From the NCBI GenBank assembly GCA_044221335.1, contig JBGAPI010000008.1:54679-118678 (forward strand): a DNA stretch of 64,000 nt. Direction: 5' to 3'. Under the pieces are notes generated by a model. It worked only from the letters and a program-made list of their open reading frames with translations, did not search any database and had not been told where the DNA came from. The position numbers were made by a program, and so were the translations under genes. Numbering within the stretch: the first letter of the stretch is position 1; every line of letters starts with the position of its first letter. Shown here one piece after another: positions 1 to 8,219 of the stretch. This stretch comes from JBGAPI01 sp044221335 (GTDB lineage: Bacteria; Pseudomonadota; Gammaproteobacteria; Xanthomonadales; Ahniellaceae).

Positions 1-3000
1 CTCGCCAACCTCGCCAGCGCCGCCCAGATCGAAGTCGAGCCGCTGCTCGCCTTCCGCATCGACGGCCAGCCGCAGCGCTTCGAGGGCCACACGCTGCCGT
101 TCGATCCGAGCCATGCGTCCCACCTCGAACTGCATTTCAACCAGCTCGCGCTGACGCCGTACCTCGCCTATGCCGCGGCGGCGATGCCGGTGAAGGTCAA
201 GGACGCGCTGCTGTCCGGTGCGCTGGACCTCGAGTTCGCGGCGGCCCCCGCGCTGAAGGTCGCACTGAAGGGAACCCTGGTGCTCGACCGGGTCGACGTC
301 AGCGATCGCGAGGACCGCGCGCTGCTCAAGCTCGGCCACGGCGAGGTCGCGATCCTCGACCTGCAGCCGATCGCCGGTCAGGCGCATCTGGCACGACTGC
401 AGGCCGATGGCCTGGAGTACGACGTCTGGCCGTCCGGCAAGGCCGGGCCGGCGAGGGCGGACGACAAGGCCGGAGAATCCGCGTTTGCGCTGACCATCGA
501 CACCCTGCGCCTCGCCGACGGTGCGCTGCGGCTGCACGCCGATCCGCAGGAACGGGGCACGGTCGAGATCGGCAAGCTGCGGCTCGACGCCGGCGGCGTC
601 TCCACGACAGGAACGACGCCCGCAACGGTCGCCCTGGGCGCCGCGCTGGCCGGAGGTACGGTCGCGGCCAGGGGCACGCTCGGACTCGCGACGAAGCAGG
701 TCCGTGTCGATGCCGACCTCGCCGGCATCGACCTCGCGACGCTCGCGCCGCTGCTGCCGTTCGATCCGGCGGTGATGACCGTCGCGGGTACGGTGGGCGG
801 CAAGGGCAAGCTCGGCGTCGACTACGGCGACGCCTTCAATCTCGAGCTCGGCGGATTCGACGTCGAACTGGCCGGACTCGCGCTCAACGCCGACCGGAAG
901 ACGCCGCTGGCGATCGACCGGATCGCCGCCCACATCGACGGGCTGGACCTCGCCAAGGCGACGACGACGCTGGCGACGCTCGACATCGGCAAGCTCACCT
1001 GGATCAGCACCCGCGAGAAGGAGGGCGACTACGACATCGAGCGGCTGCTCGCGCGGGCGCTGCCGAAGCCCGATCCCAAGGCGCCGAAGGGCCCGGACTG
1101 GGCCGCGCAGGTCGGCAGGCTGGTCCTCTCCGAGTCCGCGCTGCACCTGACCGACCTCACCTCGCCGAAGCCGATCAAGCTCGACGTCGAGCCCTTCGAG
1201 GTGACGCTCGAGCATGCCGGCACCGATCCGGCGCAGGAGATCGGCTTCGCGATCGGCGGCGGCTTCAACAAGAAGGGCCGCTTCAGCTTCGCCGGCACGC
1301 TGCTGCCGAAGGACCTGACGGGCGACATCCGGATCGACAGCGACGGGCTCGACCTGTCGGCCTTCGAGCCCTATGTCACCACCTCGCTCAACGCCCGGAT
1401 CCTGTCCGCGCTGCTGACCGCGAAGGGAAGGCTGCAGCTTCGCAACGGCGCGCAGGGACGGCGGGTCAACTTCAGCGGCGACGCGACGCTGGCGCGCGTG
1501 CGGCTGCTCGACAAGCTGTCGGACGACGACTTCATGCACTGGGCCGCGCTGTCGGCGAGCAGGATCGAGGTCGACCTGCCGAAGGAGAAGCCGCCGAAGG
1601 TCGACATCGGCGCGGTCTCGCTGTCGGGCTTCTATGCACGGATGATCGTCACCGCCGACGGCAAGCTCAATCTCAACGACGTGCTGCGAGGCGAGGACCA
1701 GGCGGCGACCTCGCTGACCCGCGTCGACGGCGTCACGCCGGGCGAGGCGCCGGCACCCCACCTCGAGGACAAGCCGAAGGAGAAGCCGGCCGCGGCCGCG
1801 CCACCGACGCCGTCCGCGCCGCCCGCGGAGCTGCGCTTCGGCCAGATCATCCTGCAGGGCGGCCGGATCAACTACACCGACCTGTTCATCAAGCCCAACT
1901 TCACCGCCAACCTGACGGACATCGGTGGCAAGGTCGGCGCGTTCGGCAGCGTCGACCCGACGCCTGCCGAGATCAACCTCGCCGGCAAGCTCGACACCAC
2001 GGCACCGATCACGATCAGCGGCAAGCTCAACCCCGTCGCGCCGCGGGCATTCATCGACCTGCAGGCGAAGGCGGAGGGCGTCGAGCTCACCCACCTCACC
2101 GCCTACGCGACCAAGTACGCCGGCTACCCGATCGAGAAGGGCCTGCTCAACGTCGATCTGCACTACCGCCTCAACGACGGCAAGCTGTCGGCGGACAACC
2201 ACCTGTTCATCGACCAGCTGACCTTCGGCGACCACGTCGACAGCGAGACCGCGACCAAGCTTCCCGTGACGCTCGCCGTCGCATTGCTGAAGAACACGCG
2301 GGGCGAGATCGACGTCAACATCCCGGTGTCGGGCTCGCTCGACGATCCGCAGTTCAGCCTGGGCAGGGTGGTGTTCAAGGCCTTCATGAACGTGATCGTC
2401 TCGGCCGCGACCTCGCCATTCCGGCTGCTCGGTTCCCTGTTCGCCGGCGGCGAGGAGCTGTCCTTCGTCGAGTTCGAACCGGGTCGCGCCGTGCTGCTGC
2501 CGACGGCGAAACAGCGCCTCGAGGCGCTCACCAAGGCCTTGTCCGAGCGGCCCGGGCTGAAGCTCGACATCTCCGGCCGCGTCGATCCGGAGACCGACAC
2601 GCCGGGCCTGCGCGAGTCGCTGCTGCAGGAACGCGTCGAGGCGGCGCGGCGCAAGGATACGGCGGGCAAGGGCGCCGACCCGGAGCACCCGGACGAGGCC
2701 CCACCGCCGCTCGATCCGTCGAGCGAGGACTATGCGAAGTACCTGGAGGTCGTCTACAAGGCCGCCGAGTTCCCGAAGCCGAAGAACGCGCTGGGCTTCA
2801 CCAAGGGGCTGCCGCCCGACGAGATGGCGAAGCTGCTGCTCGCCAACATCAGCATCAGCGAGGCGGATCTCGAAGGCCTCGCCGATCGTCGCGCAGAGGC
2901 CGTGCGCGAGGTGCTGTCCGCGACCATCTCGCCGAGCCGGCTGTTCATCGAGCCGTCGAAGTCGGGACGGGAAGGAATCAAGGACGAAGGCAAGGCGAGT

Positions 3001-3024
3001 CGCGTCGATCTGGGCTTGAAGTAG
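1..3024 (+). CDS. DUF748/AsmA-like envelope protein, 5' end outside window
   Basis: The reading frame is open from base 1 and continues through the first internal ATG at 184, so the gene starts upstream of the window and only its last 1007 codons are visible. The protein is built of long beta-rich stretches of the AsmA/DUF748 type (alternating glycine/aspartate-rich strands such as INYTDLFIKPNFTANLTDIG), proline/alanine-rich linkers around residues 585-610, and a C-terminal part with FEPGRAVLLPTAKQRLEAL that looks like the OmpA-like segment often found at the end of DUF748 proteins. Family members sit in the envelope and are linked to outer-membrane lipid transport or assembly; the exact role here is not shown. 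The stop codon TAG (3022-3024) is the first part of a palindromic repeat. Confidence 0.85.
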   Translation, partial: LANLASAAQIEVEPLLAFRIDGQPQRFEGHTLPFDPSHASHLELHFNQLALTPYLAYAAAAMPVKVKDALLSGALDLEFAAAPALKVALKGTLVLDRVDVSDREDRALLKLGHGEVAILDLQPIAGQAHLARLQADGLEYDVWPSGKAGPARADDKAGESAFALTIDTLRLADGALRLHADPQERGTVEIGKLRLDAGGVSTTGTTPATVALGAALAGGTVAARGTLGLATKQVRVDADLAGIDLATLAPLLPFDPAVMTVAGTVGGKGKLGVDYGDAFNLELGGFDVELAGLALNADRKTPLAIDRIAAHIDGLDLAKATTTLATLDIGKLTWISTREKEGDYDIERLLARALPKPDPKAPKGPDWAAQVGRLVLSESALHLTDLTSPKPIKLDVEPFEVTLEHAGTDPAQEIGFAIGGGFNKKGRFSFAGTLLPKDLTGDIRIDSDGLDLSAFEPYVTTSLNARILSALLTAKGRLQLRNGAQGRRVNFSGDATLARVRLLDKLSDDDFMHWAALSASRIEVDLPKEKPPKVDIGAVSLSGFYARMIVTADGKLNLNDVLRGEDQAATSLTRVDGVTPGEAPAPHLEDKPKEKPAAAAPPTPSAPPAELRFGQIILQGGRINYTDLFIKPNFTANLTDIGGKVGAFGSVDPTPAEINLAGKLDTTAPITISGKLNPVAPRAFIDLQAKAEGVELTHLTAYATKYAGYPIEKGLLNVDLHYRLNDGKLSADNHLFIDQLTFGDHVDSETATKLPVTLAVALLKNTRGEIDVNIPVSGSLDDPQFSLGRVVFKAFMNVIVSAATSPFRLLGSLFAGGEELSFVEFEPGRAVLLPTAKQRLEALTKALSERPGLKLDISGRVDPETDTPGLRESLLQERVEAARRKDTAGKGADPEHPDEAPPPLDPSSEDYAKYLEVVYKAAEFPKPKNALGFTKGLPPDEMAKLLLANISISEADLEGLADRRAEAVREVLSATISPSRLFIEPSKSGREGIKDEGKASRVDLGLK

Positions 3025-3054
3025 GGCGGCCACCGGCCGCCACCGCGAGGCGCG
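3021..3054. repeat. Type-B palindromic repeat at a stop codon
   Basis: GTAGGGCGGCCACCGGCCGC begins one base before the TAG stop of the DUF748 gene; the core GGCGGCC-ACC-GGCCGCC is a hairpin. Related copies lie at 9455-9544 and 19565-19649. Confidence 0.7.
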
Positions 3055-3066
3055 TCCACAAGGCGA

Positions 3067-3138
3067 CTGTTGTGGGAGCGGCTTCAGCCGCGATGGCGAG
3101 GTGCTGCGCCGTCGCGGTTGCAGCGGCTCCCACAACAG
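3067..3138. repeat. Inverted pair of type-A REP elements
   Basis: CTGTTGTGGGAGC (3067-3079) and GCTCCCACAACAG (3126-3138) are perfect 13-bp inverted arms. Each arm continues into its own smaller palindrome (GCGGCTTCAGCCGC and a diverged partner). The pair lies between convergent genes and can fold into one long hairpin, so it may end transcription from both sides. The TGTGGGAGCGGCTTCAGCCG type is common in Xanthomonadales and Pseudomonas genomes (known from memory, not searched). Confidence 0.85.
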
Positions 3139-3140
3139 CT

Positions 3141-3641
3141 TCACTCGTCGTAGTCGATCCCGACGATCACGTAGCTCGATTTGCCTGCCGGGAGTTCCAC
3201 CTCGAACTCGTCGTCCACCCGCTTCTTCAGTGCCGCACGCGCCAGCGGCGAATCGATGCTGATGTAGCCGCGGCTGGCATCGATCTCGTCCGGACCGACG
3301 ATGCGATAGCGGAGTTCCTTGCCGTCGTCGTCCTCGAGCGTGACCCACGCCGCGAAGAACACCGCGCCGGTGTCGGCCGGCGCGCGATCGACCACCTTGA
3401 TGCCGTCGAGGCGCTTGCCGAGATAGCGCACGCGGCGATCGATCTCGGCGAGCTGCTTCTTGCGGTAGATGTACTCGGCGTTCTCCGAGCGGTCGCCCTC
3501 GGCCGCAGCGGCGGACAAGGCCTTCACGACCTCGGGCCGCTGACGCTTCCACAGGTCCTGCAGCTCGACGGTCAGGCGACGATGGCCGTCGGCCGTGATG
3601 ATCGCCGTGCTGCTCGGGGAGGGCGGGCGCCAGCGGCTCAT
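3141..3641 (-). CDS. greB: Transcription elongation factor GreB
   Basis: 166 residues, the usual size for GreA/GreB. The N-terminal coiled coil (about residues 15-85, with GDRSENAEYIYRKKQLAEID carrying the acidic tip residues) inserts into the RNA polymerase secondary channel and stimulates transcript cleavage in backtracked complexes. The C-terminal FKBP-like half includes YRIVGPDEIDASRGYISIDS and SPLARAALKK. The spacing pattern and YIYRKKQLAEIDRRVRYL favour GreB over GreA. It is the last of three minus-strand genes; seven bases separate it from the zinc-ribbon gene upstream, so co-transcription with yjgR is likely. Confidence 0.93.
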   Translation of the reverse strand: MSRWRPPSPSSTAIITADGHRRLTVELQDLWKRQRPEVVKALSAAAAEGDRSENAEYIYRKKQLAEIDRRVRYLGKRLDGIKVVDRAPADTGAVFFAAWVTLEDDDGKELRYRIVGPDEIDASRGYISIDSPLARAALKKRVDDEFEVELPAGKSSYVIVGIDYDE

Positions 3642-3648
3642 CGCTGCG

Positions 3649-3993
3649 TCACGTCTTGACCCGCCACTGCTGCGGTCTCATGAAAATCCGGAGCAGCAAG
3701 ATGCCGGCCACGGCGACGTTGGCCAGCGGCGTGACTTCGCGCGGCAGCACGCCCGCGAGGCCCAGCGTCGATGCGACCAGGCACGCTGCGCAGAACAGCA
3801 ACAGCAGGAGGTGCAGCGGTGTGCGTCGGATCGGCAGCGGTTCCAGCACCGTCCGGCAATGCGGACAGCGGAAGGAGTCGACGGCGGACAGCGTCGGTCG
3901 CCACCACGGAACCTGCCGCAGCACGGCATCCGGCTCGTTCGCCGAGAACACAGCGGCGCACTGCGGGCAGGACGAGTTCCGCAGCCAATCCAT
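3649..3993 (-). CDS. Small zinc-ribbon membrane protein of unknown function
   Basis: 114 residues. The N-terminal half has two CPxC knuckles (CPQC near residue 9 and CPHC near residue 43), a zinc-ribbon arrangement, and the C-terminal half has two hydrophobic segments (about 58-80 and 85-105) that should span the inner membrane, ending in a basic tail. I do not recognise a named family. It begins one base after the yjgR stop and ends seven bases before greB, so it is probably co-expressed with both. A role as a membrane-tethered metal-binding accessory is only a guess. Confidence 0.7.
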   Translation of the reverse strand: MDWLRNSSCPQCAAVFSANEPDAVLRQVPWWRPTLSAVDSFRCPHCRTVLEPLPIRRTPLHLLLLLFCAACLVASTLGLAGVLPREVTPLANVAVAGILLLRIFMRPQQWRVKT

Positions 3994-3994
3994 C

Positions 3995-5536
3995 TCAGCG
4001 CTTGCCCTTCACCAGGCTGCCCAGCACGCCGCGCAGCAACTGGTTGCCGGCGTTGCGCATGGCCTGCTTCGCGACCTGCTCGACCACGCCCTGGCGACGA
4101 CCGGTGCCGAACAGCCAGCCGGACAAGAGGCCGCCGACGCCGGCCGCGGCGCCACCGAGCATGCCGCCCATGCCGCCGGCCGGAGCGGGCGCGGGAGCCG
4201 CGCCTCCTCCCGGAGCCGGCGGCGGCGCGGCGCCACCCGGCGGCACCGTGGGCACGCCGCCGCCTTGCGCGCGCTTCGCGAGCAGTTCCGCAGCCGATTC
4301 GCGGTTGACCGCGGTGTCGTACTTCGCACCGACCGGCGAGCGCATCCGCTGCTCGCCGCGCTCGGCGTCGGTGATGGTGCCGATCCGGCAGTGCGGCGGC
4401 GCGATCAGGGTCTGCTCGACCGGCAGCGGCACGCCGCCTTCCTGCAGCGTGGTGACCAGCGCCTCGCCGACGCCGAGCTTCGTGATCACCGCGGTGACGT
4501 CGAGCTTCGGGTTCGGCGGGAAGGTCTCGGCAGCGGTCTTGACCGCCTTCTGGTCGCGCGGCGTGAAGGCGCGCAGGGCGTGCTGCACGCGGTTGCCGAG
4601 CTGGCCGAGGATGTCCTGCGGCACGTCGTCGGGCAGCTGCGAGATGAAGTAGACGCCGACGCCCTTCGAGCGGATCAGTCGCACGACCTGCTCGACCCGC
4701 TTGGTCAGCGCCGGCGCGGCATCGTCGAACAAGAGGTGCGCCTCGTCGAAGAAGAACACCAGCTTGGGCTTGTCGAGGTCGCCGACCTCGGGCAGGTTCT
4801 CGAACAGCTCCGACAGCATCCACAGCAGGAAGGTCGAATACAGCTTCGGGGACAGGATCAGCTTGTCCGCCGCGAGGATGTTGACCACGCCGCGGCCCGA
4901 CATGTCCTGGCGCATGAAGTCGTTGAGGTCGAGGGCGGGCTCGGCGAAGAACTTCTTGCCGCCGGCTTGCTCGAGCTGCAGCAGGCCGCGCTGGATCGCG
5001 GCGATCGACTGGGTGCTGACCAGGCCGTACTGCGTGGACACCTCCTTCGCGTGCTCGGCGATGAAGGACAGGATCGCGCGCAGATCGTCGAGGTCGAGCA
5101 GCAGCAGGCCCTGGTCGTCGGCGAGCTTGAAGGCGATCTCGAGCACGCCCTCCTGCACGTCGGACAGCTCCATCACGCGCGACAGCAGCGTGGGACCCAT
5201 TTCGGAGATCGTGGTGCGGACCGGATGGCCCTTCTCGCCGTAGAGGTCCCAGAACACCACCGGCGCCGCCATCGGCGACCAGTCGGTGAGGCCGAGCTTC
5301 TCGATGCGCGGCTTGATCTTGTCCGACAGCACGCCGGCCTGGCACATGCCGGACAGGTCGCCCTTCACGTCGGCGAGGAACACCGGCACACCCATCTTCG
5401 AGAAGCCCTCGGCCAGCAGGGTCAGCGTGACCGACTTGCCGGTGCCGGTGGCGCCGGCGATCAGGCCGTGGCGATTGCCGTATTTCGACAACAGGAAGAC
5501 GTCGTGCTCGCCCTTGCCGACCAGGATGTCCGTCAT
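3995..5536 (-). CDS. yjgR: DUF853 family P-loop ATPase (YjgR/HerA-like)
   Basis: 513 residues. Walker A is GATGTGKS at about residues 28-35, preceded by NRHGLIAG; Walker B is the hydrophobic run KLVFFFDEAHLLF near residue 260. These and VFLADVKGDLSGMCQAG identify the DUF853/YjgR branch of the HerA/FtsK ATPases. The last 100 residues are low-complexity (Pro/Ala/Gly-rich) followed by a glycine-rich, possibly membrane-associated tail ending in LVKGKR. Members are predicted hexameric ATPases, but the cellular role is not established. It is the first gene of the minus-strand group with the zinc-ribbon gene and greB. Confidence 0.9.
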   Translation of the reverse strand: MTDILVGKGEHDVFLLSKYGNRHGLIAGATGTGKSVTLTLLAEGFSKMGVPVFLADVKGDLSGMCQAGVLSDKIKPRIEKLGLTDWSPMAAPVVFWDLYGEKGHPVRTTISEMGPTLLSRVMELSDVQEGVLEIAFKLADDQGLLLLDLDDLRAILSFIAEHAKEVSTQYGLVSTQSIAAIQRGLLQLEQAGGKKFFAEPALDLNDFMRQDMSGRGVVNILAADKLILSPKLYSTFLLWMLSELFENLPEVGDLDKPKLVFFFDEAHLLFDDAAPALTKRVEQVVRLIRSKGVGVYFISQLPDDVPQDILGQLGNRVQHALRAFTPRDQKAVKTAAETFPPNPKLDVTAVITKLGVGEALVTTLQEGGVPLPVEQTLIAPPHCRIGTITDAERGEQRMRSPVGAKYDTAVNRESAAELLAKRAQGGGVPTVPPGGAAPPPAPGGGAAPAPAPAGGMGGMLGGAAAGVGGLLSGWLFGTGRRQGVVEQVAKQAMRNAGNQLLRGVLGSLVKGKR

Positions 5537-5667
5537 CGTCGTACTCCATTCGTTGAGCGACGATTGTAGGCAAGCCCGGCTCCTTGGGGCAGGGGACTGA
5601 TCGATTCCGGGGGGCCGCGACGCGTAGTCGCAGACGGCATTTGCCGATGGAACCCGAGCCAGCGATC

Positions 5668-6636
5668 ATGGTCAACGTCATCCCCTTCCGCCGGACCCCC
5701 TCGATGAGCCTCGACCGCCGCCGCGGCATCGTGCTCGGCCTCGCCCTCGGTGATGCCATCGGCGCGCCGTTCGAGGGCGGGCTCCTGGAGCGCGCGCTGT
5801 GGAAGCTGTTCGGCAAGACCTCCGACGGCCGGATGCGCTACACCGACGACACCCAGATGAGTCTCGACCTGCTGGCCTCGCTGGCGAAGGGCGGCGGCCT
5901 CGACCAGAACGACCTCGCGCAGCGCTTTGCCGAGAGCTACCGCTGGAGCCGGGGATATGGCGCGGGCACGGCAAAAGTCCTGAAGCGCATCCGCGGCGGT
6001 GCCGACTGGCGTGACGCCAACCGCAGTGCACATGCGCAGGGCTCCTTCGGCAACGGCGCGGCGATGCGCTCGGCAGTGCTGGCCGCGATCCACCCCGACT
6101 TCGACCTGTCGCTCGACCGCCTGGTCGACCACGCCTCCGAGGTCACCCACGCGCATCCCGACGCGCTGCGCGGCGCCCGCCTGGTCGCGCGCGTGACGGC
6201 CGGCGTGCTCACCGACCGCAGCGATGCCGAGATCTGGGCCGAGGCGGCGAAGAGCACCGCCGACGGCGCCTGGCGCACGCGGCTCGCGGTCGCGCGCTCG
6301 TGGCTGGAATCCGACACGCCGCAGTCTCCGGCGGTGGTCGCGCGCCAGCTCGGCAGCAGCATGGCGGCGATCGACTCCTGCGTCAGCGCGATCTATCTGG
6401 GCCTTCGCTTCCGCAAGGCCGAGTTCCTCGACCTGATGCGTTTCATCGCCGCGATGGGCGGCGATGCCGACACCATCGGCGCGATGGCCGGTGCGATCTG
6501 GGGCGCGGGCAATGGCGTGAGCAAGCTCCCGCCCGACGTGCTGGCACGGCTGGAGAAGCGGGACGAGATCCTGCGGCTGGTCGACGAGTGCCTGAAGGTG
6601 ACATCGAAGTCGGCGTCGATGACCGACGCGGCGTGA
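5668..6636 (+). CDS. ADP-ribosylglycohydrolase family protein
   Basis: Hydrolase of the DraG/ARH superfamily, which removes ADP-ribose from proteins or small molecules with a binuclear magnesium site. Visible motifs are GLALGDAIGAPFE, RYTDDTQMSL (first metal ligands), GSFGNGAAMR, and the signature GGDADTIGAMAGAIWGA near the C-terminus with the DxDT metal ligands. Length is about 322 residues, normal for the family. The start is uncertain: ATG codons at 5647, 5668 and 5704 are all in frame, none with a strong ribosome-binding site; conservation clearly begins at MSLDRRRG (5704). It is divergent from yjgR and is followed by REP elements and the IS insertion. Substrate unknown. Confidence 0.87.
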   Translation: MVNVIPFRRTPSMSLDRRRGIVLGLALGDAIGAPFEGGLLERALWKLFGKTSDGRMRYTDDTQMSLDLLASLAKGGGLDQNDLAQRFAESYRWSRGYGAGTAKVLKRIRGGADWRDANRSAHAQGSFGNGAAMRSAVLAAIHPDFDLSLDRLVDHASEVTHAHPDALRGARLVARVTAGVLTDRSDAEIWAEAAKSTADGAWRTRLAVARSWLESDTPQSPAVVARQLGSSMAAIDSCVSAIYLGLRFRKAEFLDLMRFIAAMGGDADTIGAMAGAIWGAGNGVSKLPPDVLARLEKRDEILRLVDECLKVTSKSASMTDAA

Positions 6637-6652
6637 TCGTTCCGTTCTTTTC

Positions 6653-6684
6653 TGGGAGCGACTTCAGTCGCGATGGCGAGGCGC
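6653..6684. repeat. Type-A REP element, copy 1
   Basis: TGGGAGCGACTTCAGTCGCG followed by ATGGCGAGGCGC, with the hairpin GCGACT-TCA-GTCGC. It begins 17 bases after the ADP-ribosylglycohydrolase stop and is the first of three REP copies here. Confidence 0.8.
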
Positions 6685-6703
6685 CTCATCAAAGCGGCTG
6701 TCG

Positions 6704-6721
6704 TGGGAGGGGCGTCAGCCC
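6704..6721. repeat. Left half of a REP element split by the insertion sequence
   Basis: TGGGAGGGGCGTCAGCCC is the head of a type-A REP whose tail, CGATGGCGAGGCGC, lies on the far side of the insertion sequence (8056-8069). Removing the element and one target copy restores a normal REP. Confidence 0.8.
6711..6721. repeat. Target-site duplication, left copy (11 bp)
   Basis: GGCGTCAGCCC directly precedes the left end of the insertion sequence and recurs exactly at 8045-8055 after its right end. Eleven bases fits the IS4 family. Confidence 0.9.
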
Positions 6722-6741
6722 TGAGGTTTGGACAGGTTTTC
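6722..6741. repeat. Left terminal inverted repeat of the IS
   Basis: TGAGGTTTGGACAGGTTTTC; matches the complement of 8025-8044 at 19 of 20 positions. Confidence 0.9.
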
Positions 6742-7924
6742 AACGCCACGCTTCGCTCGTAGGCGAGGCGTTGGTGGTGTTTCGTAGGTGTCTGAGTAGC
6801 ACATCGGTCCGAAGCCAACGATGCTTTAGCGCCTCCCATCCGAGGCGGATGAGGGAATAGGCGTTTCGCGTTGACTTTCCCGGGGCCAGGTAGAGGTCGA
6901 GCTGCTGTTCCTTGGCTTTGGTTCCGACAATCCACGCGGCAAAGGTAGCCAACGCGTCGAGCATCAGAAGGACGGCCAGGCGCAGTTTTTGTCGAGTCAG
7001 ACTGTCTTCAAAGCCGCGACCGAAACGATGCGACTTGAGATCACGGAAGGCCTCCTCGATCTGCATCCGCTTGCTGTAGATGGCGACGATCTGGGCGGCA
7101 TTGCGCTGCAGCCCCGGTGACACGATGAGAATCCAAGGTTCGCGCTCGCGCCGGGCCGCATCGAGGCTCGTGGTGTCGGCCGAGCGTTTTCCTTGCCGAG
7201 TGAGGTGGTGGCGCCCACGCTGAATGCGGGAAAAGGCGATCAATCGGCATGGCCAGCGTTGCCGCCGGGCTTGCTCGAATACACCAAGGTCAGTGGGGCG
7301 ACGAGTTGCCTGGGCGTGCAGCGTGGGGACGTCAACCCAAGCAGGGGAGCCGATTGCGCGCACCTTGGTCAAATGCCTCAAGCGACCGACGACGCTCCAG
7401 CCCAGCGCCTCTACCGCTCGAAACCAACGCGTTCGGAAGCCGGCGTCGACCACGATAATGGGCCTGACGTCGCTTGGGATCAGCGCATGCAATTCGGTCA
7501 GGAAATTCTCCTCGGCCTCGACCGAACCCTGTTGCTGTATCGGAACGACCTTCTCGTAGATGGTCAGCGCGCGACCGCCCATCGGAATCGCCGCTCGCAA
7601 GACCGCGTGAAGATCCTTCAGACCCACCGTCGACCAGTCGACGACCAGCACCGGCTGCGGGCTCCGAATCAGCCAGCGCGCCATCGCCCCGTACAGCCCC
7701 TCCAGTTCGGCATGTAGGCGCTGATTGCTCAACAAGCGATCCAGCCGCCTGAGAGGCGCGGCAATTGCTTCGTTGGCCGGCCACGAGCGTGCAATGTCTA
7801 TCAGCACGAGGCGCCGACTCGCGATCAAAGCGTCGACTGCCAGCATCAGCGACTGCCGACGCAATGCGTGCATCACGCCCAGCTTCGACCAAAGACACTT
7901 CTGCAATACTGATGCGGCATGCAT
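6740..7924 (-). CDS. IS4-family DDE transposase
   Basis: 394 residues. The DDE residues can be placed: first Asp in VLVVDWSTVGL (about residue 96), second in IIVVDAGFRTRWF (about 161), and the glutamate in the IS4 signature YSKRMQIEEAFRDLK, which fits the Y-(2)-R-(3)-E-(6)-K pattern exactly. A beta-strand-rich insertion lies between the second Asp and the Glu, as is usual in IS4. The gene fills the element from just inside one end to about 120 bp from the other. An AAGGAG ribosome-binding site lies 10 bases before the ATG, and the ATG lies in the stem of a strong hairpin (7917-7979). Confidence 0.95.
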   Translation of the reverse strand: MHAASVLQKCLWSKLGVMHALRRQSLMLAVDALIASRRLVLIDIARSWPANEAIAAPLRRLDRLLSNQRLHAELEGLYGAMARWLIRSPQPVLVVDWSTVGLKDLHAVLRAAIPMGGRALTIYEKVVPIQQQGSVEAEENFLTELHALIPSDVRPIIVVDAGFRTRWFRAVEALGWSVVGRLRHLTKVRAIGSPAWVDVPTLHAQATRRPTDLGVFEQARRQRWPCRLIAFSRIQRGRHHLTRQGKRSADTTSLDAARREREPWILIVSPGLQRNAAQIVAIYSKRMQIEEAFRDLKSHRFGRGFEDSLTRQKLRLAVLLMLDALATFAAWIVGTKAKEQQLDLYLAPGKSTRNAYSLIRLGWEALKHRWLRTDVLLRHLRNTTNASPTSEAWR

Positions 7925-7979
7925 GGTGCGGTCTCTCCTTCGGTTGGTCCCTTAGGAGAAAAAACCGCACCGTGCATGC
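7917..7979 (-). promoter_or_regulatory. Hairpin sequestering the transposase start codon
   Basis: Arms 7917-7932 (GCATGCATGGTGCGGT) and 7964-7979 (ACCGCACCGTGCATGC) pair at 15 of 16 positions. On the transposase strand the ATG is inside the 3' arm and the AAGGAG ribosome-binding site lies at the edge of the loop. Transcripts entering from outside would contain both arms and mask the start. This resembles the protection of IS10 and IS50 against read-through expression. Confidence 0.6.
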
Positions 7980-8024
7980 GCTGTTTTCGCCGCAACCTAG
8001 CCCCAACGCGGCTGTTTTGCTAGC

Positions 8025-8044
8025 GAAAACCTGTCTAAACCTCA
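8025..8044. repeat. Right terminal inverted repeat of the IS
   Basis: GAAAACCTGTCTAAACCTCA; complement of the left end with one mismatch. Confidence 0.9.
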
Positions 8045-8055
8045 GGCGTCAGCCC
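8045..8055. repeat. Target-site duplication, right copy (11 bp)
   Basis: GGCGTCAGCCC, identical to 6711-6721. It continues into the displaced REP tail CGATGGCGAGGCGC. Confidence 0.9.
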
Positions 8056-8146
8056 CGATGGCGAGGCGCGACGACAAGGCGACTGTGGCGGTCCGAATGT
8101 GTTGCTGAGCTCCTGATGCGCTGACAGCTTTCGCCGGAAGCCACCG

Positions 8147-8178
8147 GCGCGCCATCGGGGCTGAAGTCCCCCACAACA
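8147..8178. repeat. Type-A REP element, inverted copy
   Basis: GCGCGCCATCGGGGCTGAAG followed by TCCCCCACAACA is the REP in the opposite orientation to the copies at 6653 and 6704, giving a head-to-head cluster between convergent genes. The 42 bp up to the DUF4288 stop hold nothing else recognisable. Confidence 0.75.
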
Positions 8179-8219
8179 ACCGCCCTGCCACCGCGACAGA
8201 GGCTTCCGCGCGAACACGG

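Larger units (their letters stand above)
6722..8044. mobile_element. Intact IS4-family insertion sequence, 1323 bp
   Basis: The element is bounded by 20-bp terminal inverted repeats (TGAGGTTTGGACAGGTTTTC at 6722-6741; its complement at 8025-8044 with one mismatch) and an 11-bp direct target duplication. It carries a single uninterrupted transposase gene on the minus strand. Intact ends, target duplication and open frame indicate a fairly recent insertion that may still be mobile. The target is the palindromic head of a REP element. Confidence 0.93.

Noticed and set aside
3072..5569. Long plus-strand frames over greB and yjgR
   Set aside because: Shadows of the minus-strand genes, whose products are clearly recognisable.
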